Assembly (NCBI GenBank): GCA_937138475.1
Contig: CAKZPD010000038.1
Span: 1 to 54,427 of the forward strand
Length of the DNA: 54,427 bases
DNA from: an uncultured Sulfitobacter sp.
GTDB taxonomy: Bacteria; Pseudomonadota; Alphaproteobacteria; Rhodobacterales; Rhodobacteraceae
Direction of reading: 5' to 3'
How positions within the stretch are numbered: the stretch's first letter is position 1; every line of letters begins with the position of its first letter. The notes beneath the pieces were generated by a model, which searched no databases, was not told the origin of the DNA, and worked only from the letters and a program-made list of their open reading frames with translations. This document shows positions 45,585 through 53,989 of the stretch, piece by piece. The translations under genes and the position numbers were made by a program.

Positions 45585-46667
45585 ATGACGGTTCCCACAG
45601 AAATGCGTGCGATGGTGACAATGGGGCATGGGGATCTTGATCAGATCGTGCTTCACACAGATTGGCCCGTGCCACAGCCAGCCCCCGGCGAGGTGTTGAT
45701 CAAAGTCGGCGCATGTGGGTTGAACAATACCGATGTAAATACCCGGTCCGGCTGGTATTCGAAATCGGTCAGCGAAGCGACGACCGGCGGCGCCTATGAC
45801 GTGGTGGCGGATCATGATCCCACCTGGGGCGGCGCGCCCATCAGTTTCCCGCGCATTCAGGGGGCTGATGTCTGCGGCGTGATTGTTGCGGTGGGCGCTG
45901 GGGTGGACAATGCCCGTGTGGGTGAACGTGTGATCACCGACAATTGGCTTCGTGATCCGCAGGATCCAGACAACAAGGACAAGACCGGTTATTTCGGCTC
46001 TGAGCGGGACGGAGGCTTTGCCCAGTTTACGACGGTGCCCGCTGAAAATGCCATCGCGGTCAACAGCCCGCTGAGCGATGCAGAGCTGGCAACTTTTTCC
46101 TGTTCATATTCAACCGCCGAAGGGATGCTGACCCGTGCCGGGGTAACAAAAAGCGATACCGTTCTGGTGCCCGGCGCATCGGGCGGGGTTGGCGGCGCAT
46201 TGGTGCAATTGGCCAAGCTGCGCGGCGCGCGGGTCATTGCCCTGGCGTCAGAGGCCAAACATGCAGACGTTGCGCGTTTGGGCGCAGATTTGGTTTTGCC
46301 GCGCGCGCCGGATAACTTGCGCGCCGTTCTGAGCGGTGAAAAAGTGACCGTCGTTGCGGATGTGGTCGGTGGCCCTTATTGGCCGACGCTGATCGACATT
46401 CTTGAGCGGGGCGGGCGCTATACCTGTTCTGGCGCGATTGCCGGGCCAATGGTCAACTTTGATCTGCGCACCTTTTACCTGCGCGATCTGACCTTTACCG
46501 GATCCACGGTCATCCCCCCGAATGTCATGGAGAACCTTGTGAAATACATCGAACAGGGTGCAATCCGCCCTGCGCTGGCCGCCACCTTTCCGCTTGATCA
46601 ACTGCGCAAAGCCCAGGCGGCGTTCATCCGCAAGGAACACACCGGCAATATCGTGGTGATCCCATGA
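45585..46667 (+). CDS. MDR-superfamily alcohol dehydrogenase-like oxidoreductase
   Basis: 360 residues, starting 1 bp after the demethylase gene. An N-terminal GroES-like domain is followed by a Rossmann fold with GASGGVGGALVQLAK (197-211). Cys44 remains, but the catalytic-zinc His-Glu segment is replaced by GADVCG (93-98), so it is closer to zinc-free quinone-oxidoreductase types. It probably uses NAD(P) on an intermediate of the pathway. Substrate unknown. Its stop overlaps the start of the cupin gene. Confidence 0.82.
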   Translation: MTVPTEMRAMVTMGHGDLDQIVLHTDWPVPQPAPGEVLIKVGACGLNNTDVNTRSGWYSKSVSEATTGGAYDVVADHDPTWGGAPISFPRIQGADVCGVIVAVGAGVDNARVGERVITDNWLRDPQDPDNKDKTGYFGSERDGGFAQFTTVPAENAIAVNSPLSDAELATFSCSYSTAEGMLTRAGVTKSDTVLVPGASGGVGGALVQLAKLRGARVIALASEAKHADVARLGADLVLPRAPDNLRAVLSGEKVTVVADVVGGPYWPTLIDILERGGRYTCSGAIAGPMVNFDLRTFYLRDLTFTGSTVIPPNVMENLVKYIEQGAIRPALAATFPLDQLRKAQAAFIRKEHTGNIVVIP

Positions 46668-47257
46668 CCCCGGTCGATCTTGCCTTCGCCCGCGCCTATC
46701 ACGCGGTCGGGTCGTTGGTGGCCGCGAACCCCGCGCTGATGGGCTTTGCCGGTTGGCCCGCGGCCACCCCGGCCCAAAAATCGGCGCGGCCTATTCCGGC
46801 GGCGGATCTGCTTAAGACCTGGTCGGATGGTCATATCGCAGCGACGCAAGAGGTCCGCGACGCCGTTCGCGACCTGTCCGATTTCGCCAACTGGCAGCAG
46901 ACCTACACCGCCGAGGAAGTCGGGCAGGATTTCCTTGATCGTTATGGCTGGTTCGAACTGGTCGGCCCAGAGGGGCATTTCCAGTCGCAGGACATCCGCG
47001 CCTATATCGCCTATTGGGGCGAGAACCTTTATTATCCCTGGCACCTGCACGAGGCAGAGGAGCTTTATTATATCCTTGCCGGAGAGGCATTTTTTGAGGC
47101 CGAAGGCGCCCACCCCATCACGCTCCGCCCTGGCGATATCCGCATTCACAGCGCCAACCAGCCCCACCAGATGACCACGGGCGCAAGCCCGGTTCTGGCG
47201 CTGGTGCTGTGGCGCGGCGAGGGGCTGAGCGGCGTTCCAAGGATGGGCACAAAATGA
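46664..47257 (+). CDS. DMSP-lyase-family cupin (DddQ-like)
   Basis: 197 residues, the size of DddQ. The cupin motif 1 is complete (PWHLHEAEELYYILAG: His127, His129, Glu133, Tyr135), and motif 2 gives RPGDIRIHSANQPHQ with His162 and His168. The long helical N-terminus (1-105) and the closing LVLWRGEGLSG also fit this family. Known members cleave dimethylsulfoniopropionate to acrylate and dimethyl sulfide. Here it is coupled (four-base overlaps) to an MDR dehydrogenase and a racemase gene in an apparent betaine pathway, so it may act on DMSP or on another onium compound. Family call fairly firm, activity unproven. Confidence 0.65.
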   Translation: MTPVDLAFARAYHAVGSLVAANPALMGFAGWPAATPAQKSARPIPAADLLKTWSDGHIAATQEVRDAVRDLSDFANWQQTYTAEEVGQDFLDRYGWFELVGPEGHFQSQDIRAYIAYWGENLYYPWHLHEAEELYYILAGEAFFEAEGAHPITLRPGDIRIHSANQPHQMTTGASPVLALVLWRGEGLSGVPRMGTK

Positions 47258-48360
47258 AGATCACCCGCATCCGCATCTATAAAGCGCCCTTGCCCTATGT
47301 TGGCGGCAGCTATGGCTGGGGGGCGGGCAATGCGATCAACACGGCGATCGCGTCGGTTGTGGTGATCGACACGGACGCCGGGCTGCAAGGTTGCGGAGAA
47401 TTCACGCCTTGCGGTGAAAACTATATGGTTGCCCATTCCGAAGGGGTCGAGGCGCTGGCCCGATTGGTCGCCAAACCGCTGCTGGGTCAAGATCCCCGCC
47501 AGGTTTGCCAAATCGAACAGATCATGGATCACATGGTGCAGGGCCATGGGTATGCCAAGGCCCCGTTTGACGCGGCGTGTTGGGATATTCTTGGGCAGGC
47601 CTGTGATCAGCCGGTCTGGATGCTTTTGGGGGGCAAGCTGACCGATGGCGCGCCGATGTATCGGGTCGCCCCTCAGAAGGCCACCGCCGAGACGCTGGCC
47701 GAGATGCAGCGCTATCGCGATCAGGGCTATCGCCAGTTCCAGATCAAGGTGGGCGGTGACTGGGCCGGAGATATTGAGCGGATAAGACAGGGCGTGGCCC
47801 TGTTGCAACCGGGCGAAAAGGCCATGGCCGACGCCAATCAGGGGTGGCGGGTGGACAATGCGATCCGGGTCGCGCGGGCGACTGCGGACCTTGATTATAT
47901 CCTTGAACAGCCCTGCAAGACCTATGAGGAATGCCAGCAGGTGCGCCGGGTGGCCCGGCAACCGATGAAACTGGACGAATGTCTGACCGGAATGGCCATG
48001 GCCCAGCGGATTGTTGCGGATCGCGGGGCCGAAATTTGTTGCCTAAAGATTTCAAACCTTGGCGGGCTGACCAAAGCGCGGCGTGTCCGGGATTTTCTGG
48101 TCGAGAACCGCATCCCGGTTGTAAGTGAAGACACCTGGGGCGGCGAAATAACGAGTTCGGTCGTGGCGCATTTCGCCGCCTCTACCCCGCCAGAGTATCT
48201 GCAAAACACCACGGATTTGATGAACTATAACACCCGATCAACCGGCATTGGCGGAGCTGTGGCGCGGGACGGGCGGCTTTACGCCCCTGATGTTCCGGGC
48301 CTTGGGGTTCAGGCCGATTTTGAAAGCCTTGGCGCCCCTATTGCGGAGTATTCTCTATGA
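47254..48360 (+). CDS. Enolase-superfamily racemase/epimerase 1
   Basis: 368 residues from the ATG at 47254, overlapping the cupin stop. Mandelate-racemase/MLE fold: N-terminal capping domain (1-125) and barrel. Metal ligands Asp193 (DANQ), Glu218 (LEQP) and Asp241/Glu242, with a lysine on each side of the active site (Lys165 in QIKVGG, Lys265 in CLKIS). The Lys-Lys pair fits 1,1-proton transfer (racemase/epimerase) and resembles hydroxyproline-betaine epimerase HpbD. Substrate probably an N-methylated amino acid or betaine; unproven. Confidence 0.85.
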   Translation: MKITRIRIYKAPLPYVGGSYGWGAGNAINTAIASVVVIDTDAGLQGCGEFTPCGENYMVAHSEGVEALARLVAKPLLGQDPRQVCQIEQIMDHMVQGHGYAKAPFDAACWDILGQACDQPVWMLLGGKLTDGAPMYRVAPQKATAETLAEMQRYRDQGYRQFQIKVGGDWAGDIERIRQGVALLQPGEKAMADANQGWRVDNAIRVARATADLDYILEQPCKTYEECQQVRRVARQPMKLDECLTGMAMAQRIVADRGAEICCLKISNLGGLTKARRVRDFLVENRIPVVSEDTWGGEITSSVVAHFAASTPPEYLQNTTDLMNYNTRSTGIGGAVARDGRLYAPDVPGLGVQADFESLGAPIAEYSL

Positions 48361-49463
48361 AAATAGCATCCATTTCGGTCTATCAGGTCAACTTGCCGCT
48401 TGAGCATCCCTATTGGCTGTCTGGCGGGCGGCTCAAGTTCGAGGTGCTTGATGCGACATTCGTCAAGCTTGAGACAGATGCAGGCATAACCGGATGGGGC
48501 GAGGGAACGCCGTGGGGCCATACCTATGTGCCAGCGCATGGGCCGGGTATCCGCGCCGGGATCGAAACCATGGCCCCCTTTGTTCTGGGGCTTGATCCGC
48601 GCCGGGTGCTTGAGGTTGAGCGGGCGATGGATCTGGCCCTTCCGGGGCATCTGTATGCAAAAAGCCCGATTGATATGGCCTGCTGGGATATCGCCGGTCA
48701 GGCCGCGGGCCTGCCCATTGCTGATCTGATGGGGGGCGGGTCGCGCACGCCCAAACCGATTGCATCATCGGTTGGGGCAAAAACCCTTGAGGAAACCCGC
48801 GCGGTGATAGAACGCTATCGCGCGCGTGGCTATATCGCCCATTCGGTCAAGATCGGCGGCGATGTCACGCGGGATATTGCCCGGATACGCGATGTGGAAA
48901 GCCTGCGAAATCCCGAGGACATTGTTCTTTATGACGTCAACCGTGGCTGGACGCGGTCGCAGGCCTTGCAGGTTATGCAAGCGACCCAGGATTTACATGT
49001 GACCTTTGAACAGCCCTGTGAAACGCTGGATGATATCGCGGCGCTCAGCGGAAAACATGCGGCACCTGTTTCCGTTGATGAAGCGCTGGTCACGCTTCAG
49101 GATGCGGCGCGGATTGCCCGCGACGGTTTGGCCGAGGTCTTTGGCATCAAATTGAACCGGGTCGGCGGGCTGACCAAGGCGGCCAGGATGCGCGACATCG
49201 CGCTGGCACATGGCATTGACATGTTTATCATGGCAACAGGGGGAAGCGTCTTGGCCGATACCGAGGCGCTGCATCTTGCTGCAACTGTGCCGGATGCCAA
49301 TATTCGGGCGGTCTGGGCCTGTCAGGATATGATCACGGTGGATGTGGCGGCCGGGCGCGGTCCCCGGAACATGAATGGGCATTTGCACCTGCCCGAGGCG
49401 CCGGGCCTTGGCGTGCATCCCGATGAGGCGGCTTTGGGCGCGCCGGTGATGGTGTATAAATGA
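48357..49463 (+). CDS. Enolase-superfamily racemase/epimerase 2
   Basis: 368 residues, overlapping both neighbours by four bases. Same layout as its two paralogues: Lys165 (SVKIGG), Asp193 (YDVN), Glu218 (FEQP), Asp241/Glu242 and Lys265 (GIKLNRVGG). The capping-domain specificity loop (LSGGRLKFEV, 21-30) differs from its neighbours, so a different substrate or stereochemistry is expected. The WGEGTPWGHTY and GIKLNRVGG segments look closest to HpbD-type betaine epimerases. Confidence 0.85.
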   Translation: MKIASISVYQVNLPLEHPYWLSGGRLKFEVLDATFVKLETDAGITGWGEGTPWGHTYVPAHGPGIRAGIETMAPFVLGLDPRRVLEVERAMDLALPGHLYAKSPIDMACWDIAGQAAGLPIADLMGGGSRTPKPIASSVGAKTLEETRAVIERYRARGYIAHSVKIGGDVTRDIARIRDVESLRNPEDIVLYDVNRGWTRSQALQVMQATQDLHVTFEQPCETLDDIAALSGKHAAPVSVDEALVTLQDAARIARDGLAEVFGIKLNRVGGLTKAARMRDIALAHGIDMFIMATGGSVLADTEALHLAATVPDANIRAVWACQDMITVDVAAGRGPRNMNGHLHLPEAPGLGVHPDEAALGAPVMVYK

Positions 49464-50563
49464 AGATCACCAAGCTTCAGCTTTGGGCGGTCGAGCTGAC
49501 CAGCCATCAAACCTATCATATGGCCGCCGGAAAGACCTGCGCGACAGTCACAAGCCATGTGCTGTGCCTTGAGACCGACACAGGCCAGCGCGGATGGGGA
49601 GAGGTTTGTCCGATCCCGCATTATTTGCCAGCCTTTGCCGGGGGCATCCCTTCGGCGGTGCAGGAAATGGCCCCAGATATCCTGGGGGCGAACCCCGTGG
49701 GGGTGGATGCGCTGATGCGGCATCTGGATGCGCAGTTGCCCGGCCATGCCGCCGCCAAGTCGATTGTTGACATGGCGCTTTGGGATTTGTGCGGCCAGAT
49801 TACCGGGTTGCCCCTTTGTGATTTGCTGGGGGGGCGGGTTCATGATGACTTGCCGCTTTATCATTCCATAACCTGCATTGCGCCCGATGAAATGGCGCGT
49901 ATCGCACATGAGGCCTATGCAACCGGCATTCGCCAGTTCCAGGTCAAGCTGGGCACGGATCAAGATTGGCAGGCGGATGCGGAACGGTTGATCAAGGTGC
50001 GCGAAGCGGTTGGCAACCGCCCGTTGGTTTACGGTGACTGGAACTGCGGGGCCAGCCGGTTGCACGCCACCCGCACGGGCCGTGCCGTTGCGCATTTGGA
50101 CATCATGCTTGAACAGCCCTGCAAGACCCTTGAGGACTGCGCGGCCGTGCGTTCTGCGACCGGCCTGCCGATGAAAATCGACGAGGGCGCGCATGACATG
50201 GCCAGCCTGCTTGAGGCAAGCCGGCTTGGCTGTCTTGATGCGGTGGCGCTCAAGCTGTCCAAGTTCGGGGGAATTTCGGCCATGCGCCGGGCGCGGGACC
50301 TGAGCGTGCATTTAGGGGCGGTGATCTGCGCGGAATGCACCTGGGGATCAGATATCGTCACAGCGGCGGCCTTGCATTTTGCTGCGACGATCCCAAAGGG
50401 CATGCTGCTGAACACCTGCGATTTGTCCAGCTATGTTGGCCCGCGGATCGCCATGAATGCCCCAAGCCGGGAAAATGGCCGGATTTCTTTGCCGCAGGGC
50501 GCGGGGCTTGGCGTGGTGCCCGATTTTGATCTGCTTGGCGCGCCCGTAATGGAGATGACCTAG
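49460..50563 (+). CDS. Enolase-superfamily racemase/epimerase 3
   Basis: 367 residues, ATG overlapping the previous stop. Active-site residues: Lys163 (QVKLGT), Asp193 (GDWN), Glu218 (LEQP), Asp241/Glu242 and Lys265 (ALKLSKFGG). The first barrel lysine is shifted by two positions relative to the paralogues. The N-terminal loop (SHQTYHMAAGK, 15-25) again differs. This member resembles cis-3-hydroxyproline dehydratase/epimerase relatives as much as HpbD. It ends one base before the aminotransferase start. Confidence 0.85.
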   Translation: MKITKLQLWAVELTSHQTYHMAAGKTCATVTSHVLCLETDTGQRGWGEVCPIPHYLPAFAGGIPSAVQEMAPDILGANPVGVDALMRHLDAQLPGHAAAKSIVDMALWDLCGQITGLPLCDLLGGRVHDDLPLYHSITCIAPDEMARIAHEAYATGIRQFQVKLGTDQDWQADAERLIKVREAVGNRPLVYGDWNCGASRLHATRTGRAVAHLDIMLEQPCKTLEDCAAVRSATGLPMKIDEGAHDMASLLEASRLGCLDAVALKLSKFGGISAMRRARDLSVHLGAVICAECTWGSDIVTAAALHFAATIPKGMLLNTCDLSSYVGPRIAMNAPSRENGRISLPQGAGLGVVPDFDLLGAPVMEMT

Positions 50564-50564
50564 G

Positions 50565-51842
50565 ATGCAAAAAATTCATACTCAGCAAGAGTGGATCGCC
50601 CGCGCCAGACAGGTGCTGCCGGCGGCGGGGTTCGGGAATTTTGATCCGGGTATTGTCATCGCCCGTGGCGAGGGAGCCCGTGTCTGGGATGAAAACGGTC
50701 AGGAATATGTGGATTATCTGATCGGGTCTGGCCCGATGCTGCTTGGGCATGGTCACCCTGAGGTTATGGAGGCGGTCTTTGCGCAATTGCCGCTGGGCAT
50801 GACATTTTTTGCCAATAACGCCAAGGGTATTGAGCTGGCAGAGGCCATCGTCGATGCGGTGCCTTGCTGCGAACAGGTGCGGTTTGTTGCCTCGGGCGGA
50901 GAGGCGGATATGTATGCCATGCGCCTTGCCCGCGCGTTTACCGGCCATGATAAAATCATCAAGTTCGAAGGCGGTTATCATGGTATGAGCGCCGAGGCCC
51001 AGATGAGCCTGGCCCCGACCCGTGCTGCGAACTTTCCCGCCGCACAGCCCGATAGCGCGGGCATCCCCGGCTCTGTCGCCGAGCATATGCTGATTGCACC
51101 CTATAATGATCTGGCTGCGGTCGCGTCCTTGTTGTCAGAACATTCCGATGTGGCGGCGATTATCGTCGAGCCATTGCAACGGATCATCCCGCCCCAACCG
51201 GGGTATTTGCAGGGTTTGCGGGATTTGTGCGATCAGCATGGGGTGCTGCTGATCTTTGATGAAATCGTCACCGGGTTTCGGTTGGCCTATGGCGGCGCGC
51301 AGGAAAAATACGGCGTGGTGCCTGATATTTGCACATTGGGCAAAATTATTGGGGGTGGCTTTCCCCTTGCGGCGCTGGGCGCGCGCAAAGACATCATGGA
51401 CCATTTCGACAAGGCGATCGTGGGGGCCGACCGTTGGTTGATGCAGCTTGGGACACTGTCTGGAAATCCTGTTGCAGCGGCGGCGGGCCTTGCGACGATG
51501 AAGGTTTTGGCGCGTCCCGGGCAATATGATCTGTTGCGCGATCATGGCACCCGCCTTCAGGATATGCAGACGCAGGCGCTTGGCAAGGCGGGCATCGCCC
51601 ATCGCTGTGTCGGCGACGCGACCCTTTTTGATATCCTATTCACGGATGCGGATTGCACGGATTATCGCAGCGCACGGCACCAGTTCCCGGCCCGAAATGA
51701 CGTATACAACGCCGCTTTGCGCCAGGGCGGTGTCTTTAAATCGCCGGGCAAGCTTTATCCATCGCTGGCGCTGGGCCCTGATGATTTTGAACTGACAAAA
51801 CAGGCGGTGGACAAGGCGGTGGCGGCTTTGGCGGCGGCCTGA
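50565..51842 (+). CDS. Class III aminotransferase, HemL-like
   Basis: 425 residues, PLP-dependent fold type I. Phosphate-binding ASGGEADMYAMRLAR, Asp232 (LIFDEIVTGFR) and the PLP lysine Lys260 (TLGKIIGGG) are intact. The closest well-known relative is glutamate-1-semialdehyde aminomutase, but location at the end of a catabolic operon argues for a transaminase or aminomutase of a pathway intermediate rather than heme synthesis. Last intact gene of the operon. Confidence 0.85.
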   Translation: MQKIHTQQEWIARARQVLPAAGFGNFDPGIVIARGEGARVWDENGQEYVDYLIGSGPMLLGHGHPEVMEAVFAQLPLGMTFFANNAKGIELAEAIVDAVPCCEQVRFVASGGEADMYAMRLARAFTGHDKIIKFEGGYHGMSAEAQMSLAPTRAANFPAAQPDSAGIPGSVAEHMLIAPYNDLAAVASLLSEHSDVAAIIVEPLQRIIPPQPGYLQGLRDLCDQHGVLLIFDEIVTGFRLAYGGAQEKYGVVPDICTLGKIIGGGFPLAALGARKDIMDHFDKAIVGADRWLMQLGTLSGNPVAAAAGLATMKVLARPGQYDLLRDHGTRLQDMQTQALGKAGIAHRCVGDATLFDILFTDADCTDYRSARHQFPARNDVYNAALRQGGVFKSPGKLYPSLALGPDDFELTKQAVDKAVAALAAA

Positions 51843-51906
51843 AGTTCGCGCGCTGTGGGAATTATCTGCTGACGCCCAAAATTATGGAAAGATCGTCCTG
51901 CGGCGT

Positions 51907-52257
51907 TTGGGGCTTTTCCATGTTCAGGCCATTCTGGATATGTTCCAAGTGCGTGATCAGCAAAGCCTCGGCGCGGTGCTTGCGGGGCTGGTGGGTGGCC
52001 TGCTTGTTACCATAACCGGCGTGAACCTGGGAATGGGCTGCCCAACCTCGATCAAAGCATTCATGATGGTGATGATTGGCGGCGCCGGCGTTATCTCAGG
52101 CGCGATCTGGGGCGGAATTATCCTGGGTTTCATGGAGGCGATTGGCCTCGCTGTTTTGTCGCAATACGGCGACATTACCTATCTGCTGATTTTCGTATCA
52201 CTGATGATCTTTCTTGCCATCCGGCCCCAGGGGCTGATGGGCAAACCATGGGGCTGA
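51907..52257 (+). pseudogene. 3' remnant of a branched-chain-type ABC permease gene (livH)
   Basis: The last about 95 codons match the C-terminus of LivH-family permeases (AVLAGLVGGLLVTITGVNLG, KAFMMVMIGGAGVISGAIWGG, AIRPQGLMGKPWG). The first two thirds are missing. Upstream, the same frame stays open back past 51841 and reads unrelated residues (EVRALWELSADAQNYGK), so the gene was probably joined to other coding DNA by a deletion. The stop is followed 2 bp later by a livM start, the normal operon spacing. Confidence 0.75.
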
Positions 52258-52259
52258 CC

Positions 52260-52682
52260 ATGCTTAATCTATCTTCAAAATCTCTTGTTGGTGTCGGCCT
52301 GTTTTTGTTTGCGGTCTTTGTGGCTGTTCCGGCATTGATCAATCTGACCGGGCGCTGGGACTTTTACTTTACCCTGACGTCTGTGGCGCTGTTGGCAATC
52401 GCAAGCGCGGGTGTGTGGCTGACCTTCTATATCGGGCGGATCAATATCGGCCAGGGCGCTTTTGCTTTGATCGGGGCCTTTGGAAGTTATGCGGATGAAC
52501 TGCTTGAGTTCCTGGGCATGTCGGCGATCGGAAACGAACTTGCCAGCAATCTCCCCCAGGGCAATTCGCGGGCTTTGGGCATTGCAATCGGGCTTGCCAC
52601 CAACCCCAAGATCTTGCTGCTGGATGAACCCTTTGCACGCATGAACCACGATGAAACCATGCGAATGGTCGATCTTGTTTGA
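52260..52682 (+). pseudogene. In-frame livM-livG deletion chimera
   Basis: Residues 1 to about 74 are a LivM permease N-terminus (WLTFYIGRINIGQGAFALIG). From about residue 76 the frame switches, without losing phase, to the middle of a LivG ATPase (YADELLEFLGMSAIGNELAS, KILLLDEPFARMNHDETMR). The junction is near 52483. The frame ends at a TGA (52680) where LivG needs Arg (CGA), and SVRDD continues in frame beyond. Most of livM and the Walker A part of livG are gone, so no function is possible. Confidence 0.75.
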
Positions 52683-52702
52683 TCCGTTCGCGATGACCCC
52701 GG

Positions 52703-53255
52703 GCCTGGCCAAACCGGCCAAGGGCGCGGACGCCTTTGAGGGGGACCGCGTTGATGGGTCTAACCCTGCGGATATTGCCGGCGCGGAATTGCCATGCTGC
52801 CCGAGGGGCGCCGCGTGTTTCCCTATATGTCGGTCAAAGACAACCTGATGATGGGGGCGTTCCCCCGCAGCAACAAATCGGAAATTACACAAACGCTGGA
52901 TAGTATTCTGGCCCGGTTTCCGCGCCTCAAGGAACGTGATTTGCGGGCGGCGGGCACCCTGTCCGGCGGAGAGCAGTAGATGATGGTCATCAGGCGGGCC
53001 TTGATGGCCAAGCCGCGGCTTTTGTTGCTGGATGAGCCAAGTCTGGGGATCGCTCCAAAACTGGTCCAGGACATCGCGCGATCAATTGTTGCCATCAATC
53101 GCGACGAAGGGGTTTCCGTGCTGCTGGTCGAGCAAAATTCACGCATGGCGCTGAGCATTTCACAGCGTGCCTACGCCATGGCAACGGGCAACGTGGTGCT
53201 GGAAGGTGCGTCCAGGGATATTCTGAGCGATGACCGGACCAAGGCCGCCTATCAT
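52703..53255 (+). pseudogene. Broken livF ATPase gene
   Basis: LivF sequence starts abruptly (GLAKPAKGADAFEGDRVDG) after another deletion from livG. It shifts frame near 52780 (NPADIA to RRGIAMLPEGRRVFPYMSV) and is interrupted at 52977 by TAG within SGGEQ-stop-MMVIRRALMAKPRL, where LivF has Gln (CAG to TAG). Walker B LLLLDEPSLGIAPKL and the switch EQNSR remain. It runs in frame into a racemase remnant near 53250. Walker A is missing. Confidence 0.75.
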
Positions 53256-53639
53256 GCCGCCAGCATGATCGCGACGCGGTTCTCGGTTGTGACCACCTTG
53301 TCCAGATCGGTGCCCGGTATCGAACACAATTTGAACAAATACGGGTTGGTGCAAAAATGCGGGCGGGTGCGGGCCACGAATATTCCGGTGCTGCAACTCG
53401 AAGAGTCTGATCCCGTGACATTGGATCTGATCCGCCGTGAAATTCGCGCCGCGATTGAACAGGACCAGGCCGAGGCCATTGTTTTGGGCTGTGCAGGGAT
53501 GGTGGACCTGGTCGCCGGCCTAAGCGCCGAGTTCGGCCTGCCAGTCATTGATGTTGTCACGGCGGGCGTTTCCTTCGCCGAGGCGCTGGTCGCGGCCGGG
53601 TTCAAAACGTCCAAGATCGGCGCATATGCGGTTGGTTAA
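53256..53639 (+). pseudogene. 3' half of a hydantoin/Asp-Glu racemase gene fused to livF
   Basis: About 128 codons matching the C-terminal half of HyuE-type racemases (ATRFSVVTTLSRSVPGIEHN, EAIVLGCAGMVDL with the second catalytic Cys). The N-terminal half with the first catalytic Cys is missing. It continues in frame from the livF tail, so an open frame 52980-53639 would encode a 219-residue LivF-HyuE hybrid. The original operon probably imported and racemised a hydantoin- or amino-acid-like compound. Confidence 0.7.
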
Positions 53640-53707
53640 ACTGCGTGTTCTTACCGCTATACGGGATGGCAGAGCCGCTGTCGGTATAGGAGGGCAATGG
53701 ACAGCTG

Positions 53708-53880
53708 CATCATTACAACTTCGAGCGCACGCAGCAGGCTAATTTATGCTACCGCAGAACGCCCATCGAAACCATGATGGGAGTGGCGTGAAAAGTTCGT
53801 GAACCCAATTTCTCTTGACAGATTCCGCGAGAAAGACGGCCAACTGTCAGGTCGCATCGGAACCGCCACGCTTTACTTGA
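53708..53880 (+). mobile_element. IS481-type transposase scar
   Basis: The frame from 53708 reads HHYNFERTQQANLCYRRTPI, matching the C-terminal end of IS481-family transposases (usually YN-ERTHQ...TP). It then shifts frame near 53786 to EWREKFVNPISL. CAACTGTCAGGTC at 53841-53853 resembles the terminal inverted repeat of that family. Only the right end of the element is left. Its position next to the collapsed liv genes makes it a candidate cause of the deletions. The rest of 53640-53989 shows no gene. Confidence 0.55.
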
Positions 53881-53989
53881 ACACGATATGTAATTAGCAA
53901 AGCCTTATTACAGTAACCAGTGAAAGCATACGCCTCATGGGCATTGACCCAACGCATACCATCATACCAACAGGAGAAGTTAGGCCTGC

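Noticed and set aside
45585..46667. AcuI-type acryloyl-CoA reductase next to the DMSP-lyase-like gene
   Set aside because: The protein is MDR superfamily, but nothing seen is specific to AcuI; a link to acrylate would rest on position alone.
52680..52979. Stop-codon readthrough or recoding at the TGA and TAG in the liv remnants
   Set aside because: The same genes also carry deletions and a frameshift, so ordinary decay explains the stops; no recoding structure is visible.
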